From assembly GCF_025370935.1 (NCBI RefSeq), contig NC_133472.1, forward strand, positions 12,798,476 through 12,862,475: DNA of 64,000 bases, given 5' to 3'. The position numbers were made by a program, and so were the translations under genes. Below the pieces are notes generated by a model. That model saw only the letters and a list, made by a program, of their open reading frames with translations. It was not told the DNA's origin and made no database searches. The stretch is from Choristoneura fumiferana. Taxonomy: Eukaryota > Arthropoda > Insecta > Lepidoptera > Tortricidae. This document shows, piece by piece, positions 12,687-26,122 of the stretch; within the stretch, counting starts at the first letter, position 1; every line of letters begins with the position of its first letter.

Positions 12687-14002
12687 CAGTATCGTTTTAG
12701 CAACATTACGATACAGTGCTGTTATGGGGAATAGACAATATAGACTTTTCCAGAACCTTGTTATGTATGTTGTTATATTACTGTTCGTGATTAAGTAAAT
12801 CACATATTACAGTATAGGAGTAGAAAAATAACTTTACGAGTGGCATTGACGTGAAAGAGAGTTAAGAGGTGGTTAAGAGAGACAAAATATTCACTATGTT
12901 AAACCTTTTTTGTGAATTATGTGTGGATTATAAACATTTTTGTTACGGACTTAAAAGAAAACTTCATAAATTAAGAACTTAAGAATCATTATACTGTTTT
13001 ACTACACATACTTCATTTTCTTAATTTTTGATTATCTTTAAAACGGTTAGAGAGTGGCCACTAATATCTTGGGAAAGTTAACTTCATTTGTCATGTTCCC
13101 CTGAAGTTAACATTATCAAAAATAACACGTTGTGCAGTTATAGGAGGCATTATTGGCCGTGTACCTTATGTAGAGTAGAGTACCTACCTATTTGAGCAGC
13201 GCGAGTCACAATGAGCAACATGCGTATCACTAATGGAAGCACTCTAATATTGAATAAAATTGCTTTTTTATTTGCATGTATAGTATTGCTGTTTTGTTAG
13301 TTAGTTACAAATTAGATGCGATGACTTCGATAAAAGGAGATAATTGCTCAGTTCCTTGCGTGACATGTCTGTGGGACATCCGATGATCTGATAAAGCTGA
13401 GCACAATGTTGCAACTGCTCGTATCATCTTCAAGTTGCAATTGGCTCAACAAAATGATTGCCTATGACTTTTTAGTATCTTTTCATACATACCACTTTTT
13501 GTAACAACTAGATATCTAGATACCAGTTGTACGATTTGAAGTGAGACATCTTGTTTTTATTGAGCGTCCGTGTCATTTTTTGGAGTAATCAGAGGCATTT
13601 AGAAACGCTGAAATCGTTTAGGAGTCAACCGAGAGGACGGAACTGATGCGATTCACCCGGCCCGCTTGACACTCAAAAACATTGCAAACCTTTGTCAATA
13701 ACGGCCGGATAATTAACAAATTTCCATGATCCGTCATTGTACATTCAATTGTAAAATTGAAAACAATCTTTAATATTTTAGGATAGATACCTACTTAACT
13801 TTTTTGATAGATAAAGCTAGCCTCCAGGATTGAACCTCATGGTGCTTCTATCGTTTTGTGTAAACCAAAAAAATGTTAGTAATGGTACCTAATACCGAAA
13901 AAGAGATAATCCTGATCTAGTTACCCTAATTCAAGCAATTAAGTTGGTATCAGCAAGTTTATCACTTGGATTGAATAAATTAGCCTGGATATTATTTCAG
14001 TG

Positions 14003-14078
14003 ATAACTAACTACAATTTCAAGCACCTATGACAGGTAGCTAATAGGTGCTCATCAGTACAAGATTGTAGTTAATTAA
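14003..14078. repeat. Small imperfect hairpin
   Basis: TAACTAACTACAA with TTGTAGTTAATTA outside, AGCACCTAT with ATAGGTGCT inside. Confidence 0.55.
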
Positions 14079-14079
14079 C

Positions 14080-14200
14080 CACGCTGGTTCCGAGCCGAGC
14101 TGCGGGCGGCCGGGCTGAGTTGGGGAGACGCGGAGCAACAGGCGCAGGACAGGAGCGGAGGGCGACGTCTCACGAAGGCCCTTTGTACCACTGGGGTACC
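14080..14200. other. GC-rich block
   Basis: GC-rich stretch with GCGGGCGGCCGGGCTGAG, followed by CCACTGGGGTACC. Another GC block with CGCCGCCACCGCCGCATC lies at 14750-14800. No supported gene; a promoter or repeat fragment is possible. Confidence 0.2.
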
Positions 14201-15635
14201 ATAGGACGACAACAACCTGTCATCTCCCAAGATAACAGGATCAAAGGAATTTGGGCACAAATTTGTGCCTCTGGGAGAGGACAGGTTAAATCATCTAGTC
14301 AAATAAGAGATTAAAAAGTAAATACACTTTCACGAACTAAGTACGTTTTTTTTAATTGGTAGTATGCCGTAGATAGTCAATAAAAGAATTAAAACCCACT
14401 GAAACAAAAGACAATCTCTTTGCTGGCCTTGGCCGGCAATGTTGTATGAAATTCCATTACTATCCTCTAATTTGAAATTAGAGCAAATCTTCAATAAGTG
14501 CTATACAATAACGTACTTGGCGTTCTTTGATCACGAAGATAAGGACGACATTTCCTTGGATGTTTGACAAAGTACATTTGTGGTTAACAAGGTAAAACAA
14601 GTTCAAAAAGTCAAAATCAAATACTAACAAGCTGGTTTTTGATTACAAACAATAGGGCATAAGCTTGAGTACATTCTATACCGGTCGCCGATCGAGCAGA
14701 AAAACAAAATTCTAGCGAATTCCTGCACGAAGTAAGGTTTTTAAACTCCTGCGCAGACGCCGCCGCCACCGCCGCATCTCCGCGACCCGAGCTCCTTCGC
14801 ATCCCGTGTAAATTCTAATGCTTACGATGACATGCGTCAATGACCTTGAGCAGTGCCACTTTTAAACTTACTGTCGGTTGCCTGAAATTGAAAGAGACGT
14901 ACTGATACCACTTTTCGCGTTTTTCATTTTTTTCGATAACTACATCATACAAGGCTTACGCTCAAAGAAGATTTTAAACACAACTTCACTTACTTTTTTT
15001 ATCAATCCGATTTCATCGAATCCCGTATAATGAATATTAACATTTTTTTTCGTTTTGCCGAATCAAGTGGTTTTTGTTAAAAAACTGCTGAAGAAAAGTC
15101 AATTTAGTTGTGGTCAGCACCGTGTAAATGTATGTATGTACCTAATTTTAACATGACATTTTTGCATTTTTTTCATTAATCAATAACTTTCTATTACTTT
15201 TACGGAGCAATGGTTAGTCATTACTCATATTATGTGTCGATAGTACGTAATCGGTCAACTAAATGCTTAGAGCCAAGTTGGGTATAATATCTTGACCGAA
15301 ATGAAGGTCACTACTTGTGATTAATTAATTTGCGTTCATTGTTTTATACATTGAACGTGGGTAAACAAATCAAATAGTAAATCTTTATTTAGTATTTGTC
15401 ATTCGGTCAACTGCAGACAGTAAATATGCGAATTCAAATCGGCATGTGCTGCGAATGCTTGAAACATACTTTAGAGTTTAGACAGCAAGGTAGTTTGAAA
15501 GTATTACAACTACCTACCTATCATAAATTTAAATCTCCAGTAAAATAAATCGCGTAAGTTTTTGTGATCCCTTCCAAGTAAATTGTAATAAAATCGTTTT
15601 TGTTTTATCTATATAATGGCTTTGTTATTTTAAAA

Positions 15636-16250
15636 TTTGTCGTCTATCTTAATAATTATCTATTAGAGCTAATTTATAAGTCTAACCCGTAGATTTTGTT
15701 TAATATCGACCAACGCAGATATGACATTGGGGAATGTCGTAATGATTTTTAAACTTACATATAAATATTTTTTTCCAATGAATACAAGTATTTATACAAA
15801 ACAAGTGCTTTAGTTAAATGTGTGGTTTGGACTTTACTCTTATAAGTGTATGACGCAAAACTGGGATTTCCATAACAGCAAAAATGGGAGTGAGTGACGA
15901 ATTGAATACAATTATGGGTAATTAGTTTTTTTATGAATAACGATTATATTTGTCGTCTATCTTAATAATTATCTATTAGAGCTAATTTATAAGTCTAACC
16001 CGTAGATTTTGTTTAATATCGACCAACGCAGATATGACATTGGGGAATGTCGTAATGATTTTTAAACTTTCATATAAATATTTTTTTAATGAATACAAGT
16101 ATTTATACAAAACAAGTGCTTTAGTTAAATGTGTGGTTTGGACTTTACTCTTATAAGTGTATGACGCAAAACTGGGATTTCCATAACAGCAAAAATGGGA
16201 GTGAGTGACGAATTGAATACAATTATGGGTAATTAGTTTTTTATGGAAAA
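15636..16250. repeat. Tandem duplication, unit 313 bp
   Basis: 15636-15948 is repeated at 15949-16250 in the same orientation with very few changes, beginning TTTGTCGTCTATCTTAATAA in both. The high identity points to a recent event, or to a collapsed or duplicated assembly join. A 100-codon minus-strand ORF inside the second copy is not conserved in the first and looks fortuitous. Confidence 0.9.
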
Positions 16251-16349
16251 CGCTAATGAACAGCCTGTAAGATAAGAAAATCATCTTTGTCGCCCATAAA
16301 CACTCTTAACTTCAGAGCTTGAGTTTGACTGTAGCTCGTAAAAGTGGTA

Positions 16350-16755
16350 GCCGTCGCTCAGCCAAGAAAATAACCAAGTGGAAGTTGCAAGTGCTTCACA
16401 GCACTTTTGAGATTAAGATTCGATGAGCCAACGTGATGCCACGGAAAAATTTAAATGTTCTCAACCGTACATTTGCCGATCTCTTGAAAAGATAGGTGTA
16501 TAGAATGCCGGAAAAAGAAGAAACCACCATAATATTATACTGACAAGCAAGAATGAACCATTATGTGACAATGTCCCTGGATGACCCTAAATTACAAAGG
16601 AAAATCGTTCATTTGTGTAATATCCCATTTGTGCTAAAAATCCGCAACCCTATAAATCTTCCACAATGTCGGCCGAATGAAGATTTTTTCGGCTATTTGA
16701 GCTCTTTAGTATACAAAAACAACTGGAGAGCTCAAATTGTTCTATGGTCATGATC
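16350..16755 (+). pseudogene. Tc1/mariner-superfamily transposase relic
   Basis: 16553-16753 encodes NPINLPQCRPNEDFFGYLSS followed by LVYKNNWRAQ, resembling the C-terminal PQxRPIEDFWG block of mariner-type DDE transposases. Upstream, about 16455-16550 reads FKCSQPYICRSLEKIGV in a different frame, like the DNA-binding helix-turn-helix part. The middle of the gene, with the first catalytic Asp residues, is missing. No terminal repeats were identified, so this is a dead fragment. Confidence 0.6.
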
Positions 16756-17403
16756 TGGGATAATGTCTAAGCTTTGTCGAACTGCTGATCGCAGGCCTTT
16801 TTGTAATATTCATTAATAGCTTTATAAAAATTAAAACTTGTAGTAATTGCTCAATAAACACTAAACATGATTTATCTCACAGAAGATATCTTTTATTATT
16901 GAAAGCTATTGTAATTATTTTTTTTAGATCTACCTACAACAGTAAAGAAATAACTTAGTTCCAAACGAAATGCATTAGAGGCACCGTTTACTAACTGCAG
17001 GCCAGAGTGTACTGGATTTGGTCAAATATCTGACCTCGAAACCTTCACAATGGTATTTTCATGTAAGTACATAGTTGTTTTCAGTTCTGTTTTCGTCTGA
17101 AACAAAGGAGCTTGTACTTATTACGCTTTGAGCGGTGGTTAACAGTAAATTTTGTAACAGTTGCATTACATAAAACTGCGCACAATGACGGTCTGTGGGG
17201 CACACGGTGACTAACGCGAAGCCGTTAAAACAATTTGGAACGAGTTGACTGATCATGCGGCATCCAGATTGATTTATCAAATAGAACCTCCTCCTTTTAT
17301 GAAGTCGGTTAAAAAGACAAGTTCATACATACCACAAAAAACAGTATCTAAATAAAAATTTAATTAGAATAAACTATCCTGAACTTAACAAACTTACATA
17401 AAA

Positions 17404-17612
17404 CAAAAAAAAACCGGCCAAGAGCGTGTCGGACACGCCCAAGATAGAATATGAAAAAATTAAGCTATTTTTCTAAGGATTTCGTATTGTGTAGGTACGA
17501 AATCTTCCAAGTTTATGGGTATGTTTTATACCTAGGGCTGCTATTTACTCTTAAACTACTAATAATTCTCAAGCAATCTTAGCCGCTATAGTTTTCCTTG
17601 TAAATTTGATAT
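17404..17612 (-). repeat. Interspersed repeat, inverted partial copy
   Basis: It begins AAAACCGGCCAAGAGCGTG and matches the reverse complement of the end of 51511-51952, including TTACTCTTAAACTACTAATA. Confidence 0.6.
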
Positions 17613-19621
17613 ATTTACTAACATTAAGATTTTTATTTCAAAATTTTCTTTTTTATGCTCCTAAAATTTTCGTAGAAGATAATCTTCGTGTTAAGTTAAT
17701 GATTGTTTTGTAAATTACTTATAATGCTATAAACGGTATGAGTTTGCTGCTTAATTCAATAACTACTGCCCATTTGACCACACGTAATAATCGGCAGTGT
17801 AAACTGTTTGTTTGCTTTTTAAGATTTATAAATCAGAAATATTTAGTATTTGCCATGTAGGTACTTTTTTTTTCAGTTAGCTATCAAATTTTACTGTTTG
17901 CTATTTGCAGCCTCGATGTTCTGTTCATCGCTGATATAATGGAAATAATTTTTATTTTTCTAATTTTTCCTCAAACGCATATTTCGGCACCAAATATGTA
18001 AATCAGCAATATTCGGCGTAAGTAGTATTTGAGTATTTTTTATTATTTCAAAAAAGTAAGTATTAATGAATGAGTGAATGGTATATTTTGAAAAATATCA
18101 CAACAATATTACAGTATTTACATAGCCTGTCTAAGAAAGAAAGGTACAAGCTGACATTAGATTTTCATGAATCCTACGATTTAAAAACAAAACTTAGTAG
18201 ACTTTACACTGCATTTGAACCGCCGTACTATTACCTACTATAATAAATAAAGTGAGTCAGAAGAGTCGCCTGCGCCGATTTCTTCCTGCTGTTCTCCGAA
18301 TAAGTTAATTTCATAAATGGATTGTCTGCCGTCACAAGTGTGCCTACGCGGAGACAGTAAAAATCTATTTATGAAATAGTTTTTAAGCGACAACGTGTCT
18401 AGTATTTTTTATTAAAAAAAACCATGAGCAAACAATCAATTACTCACCGCGTTGGTTTATCTAACTACATTTATAATAAGATAATTCAAAGAAACGGTAG
18501 ATGACTGCTGGAACTTTTGCACAACGAAGTTTGACATGGAAATGTAGAGGAGTATTTTGCAAGTAATAATTTATTACTAAGCGGATACAACCCGCTTAGT
18601 TAGGAAGCTTGCGGTTTTAACATGAGACACTTGGTGTACCCTACATCTTTATCACCCACGCGTGCGTCAATGGAGAGAAAAGTTCTTAAATTCAGCTACA
18701 AAGTGATTCAGAGCTCGCATGACTCAGGCGCACAATTACTGGCTGCCACTACGGGACCCGGGATACTCGCGCTTCACAGAAATCTAAGTAGAGCAAACAG
18801 TACACCGAACGTCTGGTTAGCTTGACCGAATTTCGATCGAGTGAGTGAGGCATTAGCGTTAGAGTGGGTTTTTGATGGTTCAAAAGCCAATTGAGATTGA
18901 CTGTGCAAATATAGCTCTACACGCTTAGAAATTAACCTTTCGATCAACGGGTATGCCCGCCATTTTGATACGTAATACAAATAACAAAATAATCCGTTAA
19001 GTATGTGTGATCCAGAAAAGAGATATCCTATCAATTGAAAGATCCATTAAAAGCAATCAGATTTACTATACCCATTCGTGCATTGCCATTACAACTAATG
19101 CCTAAATGGAGAATGATTTCGTGTTCCAGATCTACCCTTGTTTCGAAACATGTTAAATAGAACTAACTACGTTATAAATTTTTTCAATATTTAATTTAAT
19201 ATCCTTTTTGCCACGGAACCACGAGAATAAATGAAACAATGGGAGTCCTGGACCGGAAAACCCCAAATACTGACTAAAGTGATTCACTTGAATGATTTTA
19301 AACCGTGTCCGTTAGAAGTCATATTCACGTATAGCGCTATTCTATAACACCCACCTAATAATATTTGGTTGGATGCCACTTGATTGTTTGTAGTCGCGTG
19401 TATGATGGATAGATGCTTGATATGTAAACAACTAGTTATTGATTGCACGAGTATCTACTCAAACATACCTAGAAGTATATTATTAAGTAGCTTCATGATG
19501 ATTTGTTCCCATGTTTATTTTGATTTGGCTTTTGTTGACTGTTAAACCGAGCCATAAACGCATTGCACCTTGAAGTGAGCGAGTGAGTGAGTAATAAGCT
19601 GAAAACTGGTATAAACCTTAA

Positions 19622-19830
19622 TATCATCATCATCATTCCCAGCCTATATACGTCCCACTGCTGGGCACAGGCCTCCTCTCAGAACAAGAGGGCTTGGGCC
19701 ATAGTTCCCACGCGGGCCCAGTGCGGATTGGGAACTTCACACACACCATTGAATTGCTTCGCAGGTTTGTGCAGGTTTCCTCAAGATGTTTTCCTTCACC
19801 GTAAAGCTCGTGGTAAATTTTAAATGCAAT
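19622..19830 (+). repeat. Interspersed repeat (GAGGGCTTGGGCC family), copy 2
   Basis: It begins after ATCATCATCATC and contains CCCACTGCTGGGCACAGG, AGAGGGCTTGGGCCATAG and GTTTTCCTTCACCGTAAAGC. A short third piece lies near 23328-23400. Confidence 0.75.
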
Positions 19831-20485
19831 TCAAGCCTTAATATAGTATTCTGAAACCTCAAAAATCTCGCAGCATCCCGTGTCCGCGTCTTAAAACATG
19901 CAAGGTCAAAAACAAAAGTCAGTTTTTTTTCAAATATTTCACTTAAGTATTTGTATCTACTGCGACTTTGCAGCTTTTGATGTCTCTATAAATTTGTCTA
20001 GATCACGCTTTTATACGTCCAACCATTTCTGAGTTAGAGCGCGTATTATTATTTATTGTTTATCCTTGCAAAAATTTCAGTTTTTTTTTTATTTAATTGT
20101 GGGAAAACGAGCGTACGGGTCACCTGATGGGAAGCAATCACCGCTGCCCATGGACACCTGTCAACAATCTTTTTAATGCACCTTTATAATTCAAGAAATA
20201 GTTCTAGTGGCTTTTGATATATACAGCACAGAAATGGAGTTCCGGTAAGATGTAAGAAACAGCATGACAGAAAATAATAATAATGGTACAGTTCTACCTT
20301 AAGGTATCCTTCTGAATACTTATACCAAGTTTCCGAGGGTATGATAAGGTGTGAAAGGTAACTTCTGCGATAAAAATCTTCCATTCCTCAAAGTAATAAT
20401 AATAATAATATTTTCATTTCCTTTTTATTGTACTTACCTATGTTACTCCAAATCATATATAAATATAACCCAACCAACAAACAGT

Positions 20486-20706
20486 TGGAAAAACCCCGAA
20501 TTTGCCACTTCAGAGTTCAATATCTCAAAAACGGCTGAACCGATTTTGATGAAACATGTCTAAGAACCATCGCTAGAAAACTTGCTTTCAAATAAAAACT
20601 GCATTACAATCGGTCCACCCGTTAAAGTGCTACGGTGCCACAGACAGACACAGACAGACAGACAAAGCGGTCAAACTTATAACACCCCTCTTTTTGCATC
20701 GGGGGT
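20486..20706 (-). repeat. Interspersed repeat (GGGGTTAAAAAC family), copy 1
   Basis: It holds CAAAAACGGCTGAACCGATT, a CAGACAGA run and CACCCCTCTTTTTGCATCGG. It is an inverted relative of 55996-56245. Confidence 0.75.
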
Positions 20707-21548
20707 TAAAAACAATATTGACCGTCACATTTGCATGGCTGAGTAGGCATCGCATTATCGTGACTCATCATTTCAATAAACCATAAACTGATTATTATTG
20801 CGAGATGCGCAGAACAATGCTTAGCCCTTCTGAAGAAGGATGAGTATATGGCAAAGACCTTTGGCTGCTACTTTATTATAATTGATGTCGTTTCCGCACA
20901 TCGCCTCATCCATGTGTAAGATATACCTACCTACAGCTTTATATGCGTAAGTATAAGCCACCTATTACTTAACTCTCGAGGTCAATTGCCGGCGACATCA
21001 GCAATCACGCGAACACCTCAGAAACCTAACGATTACTTTACTGCGACCTGGGTCACCGGTTTACCGCGAAAGCGTACTTCATTAAGTTTCTCACTAGAAA
21101 ATTAATTATTCATGGCAATTGGGTAGCGCCCTGGGAAATAAAATATTATTGTGATAAATCTGTTAGTAAAAATAAAAAAAATTTGGGCATGTTTTTTTTT
21201 TGTCAGATAAACTGAAAATGTCAAAGATAAAGTGCATCCTCAGAGTGCATCAACGTTCGTGAGTGGGGGCGTGTGATGTCGCGTCGCGACCGCGACTAAG
21301 TAAAAATGCATTAAGGAGCGACAGCACACGAAATTTATACAAGCTAAGTAGGTATACCTAATTTTTTTCATCTCTCTTGTTCGGAAAGTTTAATTTTCAT
21401 GGGCAGATAGCCGGGTGGAAAATTGCATTTTCATCTCTAGGGTGGAAAGTTTATTTTTTATTTTTACGATTAGCCACGGAGTTGAAGATAATTGAGTTAC
21501 GTCAATGACACTTTTTTTTACGTTTCGGCCTGGCCATCTACTTAGATA

Positions 21549-21820
21549 CACGTCGTGACCAAGGAGCTTATATATTATGTACCTACAGCACTGGAGATTG
21601 AACGCCGAACATCCGTTTGAAACAAGAAATTTGACTTTTATTATGTCACGAATATAATATTCCATCTCTTTCTTTAGTTAGGTTAAGAAAGAGATGGAAG
21701 TCATTCTTGAAATGTGAAAGAAAGAGATGGAATATATAAATAAGTAACAAAGGTGAAACTTCTTCGTTCGGCGTTCAACCTCCAGTTTTGTATATAAGCT
21801 CCTTGGTCGTGTCGGACGTG
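21549..21820. repeat. Foldback element with inner palindrome
   Basis: The arms hold GACCAAGGAGCTTATATA and TATATAAGCTCCTTGGTC, then GATTGAACGCCGAAC and GTTCGGCGTTCAACC. The centre is AATATTCCATCTCTTTCTTT against GAAAGAAAGAGATGGAATAT. Confidence 0.8.
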
Positions 21821-22226
21821 AGTAAATTTAATTTATTATTATTCTAATTTTTTGTAGTATTTTACATTCCTCACAGTCGAAATGAAAAGTAGTGTCTAAC
21901 TCGGGTGAAATGGGTCACTTTCCACCCTTGGTTATCAATCTACTATTGTTTAACTGACAAAAGAAAACTATAATATTTTATGATAATCTAACTGACAAAT
22001 TAAATAAAAATAAAGTGTTGTAGCCTATTTAAAATCACTTAAGTTGTGCTCGCAACTGCACTTTACATTAAGTATTGGCGTATTTATATTTTTGATGTAC
22101 GAGATAGTTACAAGGGAACAACGCAGATATAATGATCTGGTATAAATGGATAAAGCTTGCACGATGATTTTCGCATCGTCTAAATAATGATTTATATGGC
22201 TACTAATAAAATAAAACACTTAAAAT

Positions 22227-22346
22227 GTACAGTCATCAGCGCCAATATCTGACACAACAAAGCGTACTTACATTAATATCATATACGACTCTATTTCTAG
22301 GATTTTTGCATGTTTCGCTGTGGCAGAATGACAACAGGTGACTGTA
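22227..22346 (+). repeat. MITE with GTACAGTC ends (CTATTTCTAG family)
   Basis: It starts GTACAGTCATCAGCGCCAAT and ends CAGGTGACTGTA, with ACGACTCTATTTCTAGG in the middle. Confidence 0.65.
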
Positions 22347-24179
22347 TCAACTCAAGAAGCTATTGCAGTTAAAATTCTTGGTAATAAAAACGTATCGATC
22401 TCATGCAATCGATGACTAAATAAATACCTACTTGGAAATAAATTACAGAGCTAACTTCGTAGGGTTAAAATAATAGCTGGACATTAGCCAGGGCGGAGAT
22501 CCAGCGCTTCCTAGTACCTATACTGACATCATAACCTTCATTACGAGTACATTAACTGACTACATGGTATCTAAAGCTACTATACCTAGTACCAACCCCA
22601 CTTAGCACATAGCTCATACGCGCAGTGCACCAAACAGTGGTACATTTTAAAATGCCACTGACCTAGGTAACTTCAGTGTTATGCGTTTTGTTTCCGAAGT
22701 AAAGTCACTTCACCTTGACAATGAAGTTTAAACTTCCTAAGTTGTATATCAAACACACGCATCTAATATGAAAGGTATACATATAAAAATGCGCTCTTGT
22801 TTTACTTAACTAAACGACTTAATCACATTCTGTAAAGAGAAATAAACGCTTTTATTAATATTTCCAAATATTAACGCTTATTATTTACCTAAACCATTTT
22901 GTGGCTCAACAGCTGTTTTCTGTTGACTAGCATTGAATCGCTTCTGTAGTTCCAGGGAGTATACACAAATAAAATTTATTAATTTAATTAGTATATGAAG
23001 AAGTATAGATAAGCACAACACGTACTGTTTAAGTAAATAATCAAATAATGTCAAAAATAGAAAATTTCCACTGAAATATTTTGTGGCGAAGTGTGAATAG
23101 AATTTAAAATGGTGTTTATCGCCCGTAATTACGCCCATATCATTTGATGTTTGTCATTATTTTGCGTGGAATTCTATTAATTTAAACTTAGATTTTAACT
23201 TGACTTTGATTTATTAATAAAAAAAATCATCGCTCGGAAACTTTGCAATTGTTACAAACATTTCTTAATGAAAATCGACGCTAAGAAACATTAGGTATAT
23301 TTATAATCAGTACTACGGAAATACCTTTGAAATGCTTCGCAGGTGTGTACAAATTTCCATCAAGAGGTTTTTCTCACCATGAATCTAGTGGTTAAAACTA
23401 ATCTCTCATCTCATCTCAATCGCTCATCATCGAGATTTACTCTTGTAGATGTATTAACTTATTTTGTTTACTACGTTTTTTCTTAGATTTACTTTATGTC
23501 AAGATCATGTTAACTACATAAATATTATTGTAGATTATTTACCAATACGAGTAAATCGTATAACCTTTTAAATAATATAAATTGTGATGTGAAGATAAAT
23601 AAAATGGGAAATAATAAGTGAATTGACTAAAATTTTATTTAGCATCTGCAACGGAACGTCTTTTTTGTATGTAAGCAACGGGTTAATAGAACAGCTTCTA
23701 TTAAACTAATATGCCATCACTACAATACCTACCAGCAAATTATGCAAAATCGAGCGAAAATTAACAAACAAAAATTAATTATAACTCTGCTACCGATAAA
23801 TATATCTTCAAGATTGGCGACTAATATTGCAAGTCAGCTACTTTATTTATTTTTGAGCTTCTCTGTATGCTAATTTAATTAACATCAACCCCCAAAAAAG
23901 ATCATCGCAAATAATGACTTAGCAACTAAATTAATAATTCGTCTTCTTTTTACCCGACTGCAAGGAGTGGTATTGTTTTTTAATGAAAATTAGCAACACG
24001 CCTCGCGGTGCTTTGTGGGGGAATGAGAGCGCGCACGCGCGTGAACCGGCCAGCTCCGCCAATGAGCATGCTGCATTCAGAACGTCGCAACAAGTCGCAT
24101 GTTTTTTTTTAAATTATAGACACGATTTTAGAAGTGCTCGTACTCATTCTTTAAGAAAAATTCACTCATTTCATGATAT

Positions 24180-24450
24180 GTTCGTTCGTTACCTTTTGTC
24201 CCTCAGAGCAGAAAATAGAAGCCCCGCAGTAGCGGGGCTTCGTCGACTTTCTAGCGGACCGCTTTTGCCTTAATACACAACAAAACACAAAATACATAAT
24301 AAATTTGTTCGTTAAATACCTTTTTTATCTCAGATCAGATAATAGAAGCAACGCCATAGCGGCGGGCCACTTTTGCCTTGATACATAACACAAAAGAAAT
24401 TATAGTTCGTTCGTTACCTTTTTCCCCTCAGAGCGGAAAGTAGGAGCAAA
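24180..24450. repeat. Tandem repeat of about 2.3 units with GC hairpins
   Basis: Units begin TTCGTTCGTTACC or a variant at 24181, 24306 and 24406. Each holds CAGAGC..GAAA..TAG(A/G)AGC. The first unit has a strong stem-loop, GAAGCCCCGCAG-TAGCGGGGCTTC (24209-24238); the second a decayed version; the third is partial. Confidence 0.75.
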
Positions 24451-24454
24451 AAAG

Positions 24455-24718
24455 TTAATGAAAGTTAAACAATATTGAGTGATGTTTTACGAAGGATCTG
24501 TGGTCAAATAGAAGGAGGAAGCAGGCGATTGCGCCTGCGACGTACAAAGCGAGTTGCGCAGCATCTCGGATGTCGCGCTGATTCCGCACGCCCGCTTGGA
24601 ATCGATAATGACCCTTGTCCACCATCTGTGTCATCAGTATGCCGCGCCGCCCGCACTCCACTCTACATGTAGCTATATAACAAATCGCTAAAAATACAAA
24701 ATACCACGGCAAGGGCAC
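24455..24718 (-). other. GC-rich block with an unassigned open frame
   Basis: The minus strand is open for 87 codons (no ATG at its start), with HYRFQAGVRNQRDIRDAAQ followed by LALYVAGAIACFLLLFDH, a possible membrane segment. The plus strand is open for 65 codons in the same place. GC content and length hint at an exon or an old element. No homologue comes to mind. Confidence 0.2.
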
Positions 24719-26029
24719 CTCATGGCCGATATGGCCTCAATTTAATCACATAAAAAGGAGGCAAAATTCGTTTCTATTGGAACAAGTGTCGCGCTTCCGC
24801 TTTGATAATGTTGTAGCAATAGATAACGTTGTTTTTTCTAATTAGTACCTTTTAAATATCATTCAAAATATGAATTTTGATCATCTAGTTAATATATTGC
24901 ATACGAAATTACACACTATCTGTAAAAGTTAGCAAAAAGTACAACGAACAGAATTGAAAAATAAGAAAAAAAAACTTATAGAGTACACGTGCTATTTATT
25001 TCCCCAAACTTTTGCACCATTCATAACTAGTCTTTTTGCTTTTCGAACAAATAACTTAAATACCTACCAATCTTGCTAAATCTATTACAAGTAAAGCCTG
25101 TACATACAAGCAGTTAGATATTCCGTTTCATACCTTAAGTATGTGATTTAGACTTTTGACACTTGCCCTAAAGACAGCAGTGAGCGATAAATTATTTAAA
25201 CAACCCAAAGTGTCTACACACCTACTAACCTAATACGTTGTATACTGTACCATAAAAAATGTACTCTTGGTAAGTATTAGGTATTTATGAAATTCAGAGT
25301 AAAAGAATGTAAAGAAAAAATCATACAGTAGGTAACTTTCACTAAAGTAGTCCGCCGTTAAGAAGTCAATTCTGACACGTGTCACTCTCACACTGAATAC
25401 GTCAAAAAAACAAAAACATTGACGTATTTAGTACCAGACCAGATAGTGAACTATACCTAGTGCCATCCAAGAAGAAGCGTGATTTTGACAAAATTAGACA
25501 TTAAGGACATTGTAATAAGAACAACGGCACGCGTCATCGTGAATGACTCTACCTATACTATAGGTAATGAATCTATATCTTTTATCAATAGAAAGATTCA
25601 CTATCCTTGATTGACATTAGAGTACTTACTTTAAAAAAAACGAAAACTTTCCGCAGAATAAAAATAAGTTTAAATTTTGAGGCAGATTTTCAAAATTATT
25701 TCAATAATAGAAAGCTATAATGTTTCTCTAATCGACAATTAAGAATTTTAAAATAGATCATAACAGTAATTCATGTCCCGTGGGAACTTTACAATTTCTC
25801 GGGATATAGTCCTATATCGTGTATGAAGTCGCGGGCAAAAGAAACGCGTAGTAGGTACTTTAACGTTTTCTAAAATTCTAACCCTGAACCAGCGAAGCAG
25901 GGTTTCAAAGTTGGTAAGAATCATAATTAATTAAAATACATACGTATGTAGGTTGATTTTTCTATTACAAAATTTGCACCGCTGTCTAAAAGAAAATCTG
26001 TCTGTATTTTTATTTCCATGTAATCCTCC

Positions 26030-26122
26030 GAAAAATTAATCAAAACACGAAACATGGAACGCAGAAAGTAAATGTATGTTACTCCAAATTTAACGCGAGC
26101 GAAGCCGCGGGCAAAAGCTAGT
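26030..26122 (+). repeat. RTE-like LINE tail fragment
   Basis: It ends GCGAGCGAAGCCGCGGGC then AAAAGCTAGT. Confidence 0.6.

Larger units (their letters stand above)
12690..16340. other. Non-genic DNA with one tandem duplication
   Basis: It contains a small hairpin (14003-14078), GC blocks (14080-14200 and 14750-14800) and the 313-bp duplication (15636-16250). No gene evidence. Confidence 0.55.
16760..24179. other. Non-genic DNA with scattered repeats
   Basis: Apart from the listed repeats (17404, 19622, 20486, 21549, 22227) there is a short moth-type repeat near 20090-20155 (GTACGGGTCACCTGATGGG) and a GC-rich patch at 24000-24080. No exon could be supported. Confidence 0.55.

Noticed and set aside
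15982..16284. 100-codon minus-strand ORF
   Set aside because: It lies in the second unit of a tandem duplication and is interrupted in the first unit, with no protein features.
24209..24238. Hairpin resembling a bacterial rho-independent terminator
   Set aside because: There is no U-tract directly after it and the surroundings are eukaryotic repeat DNA; it is part of a tandem repeat.
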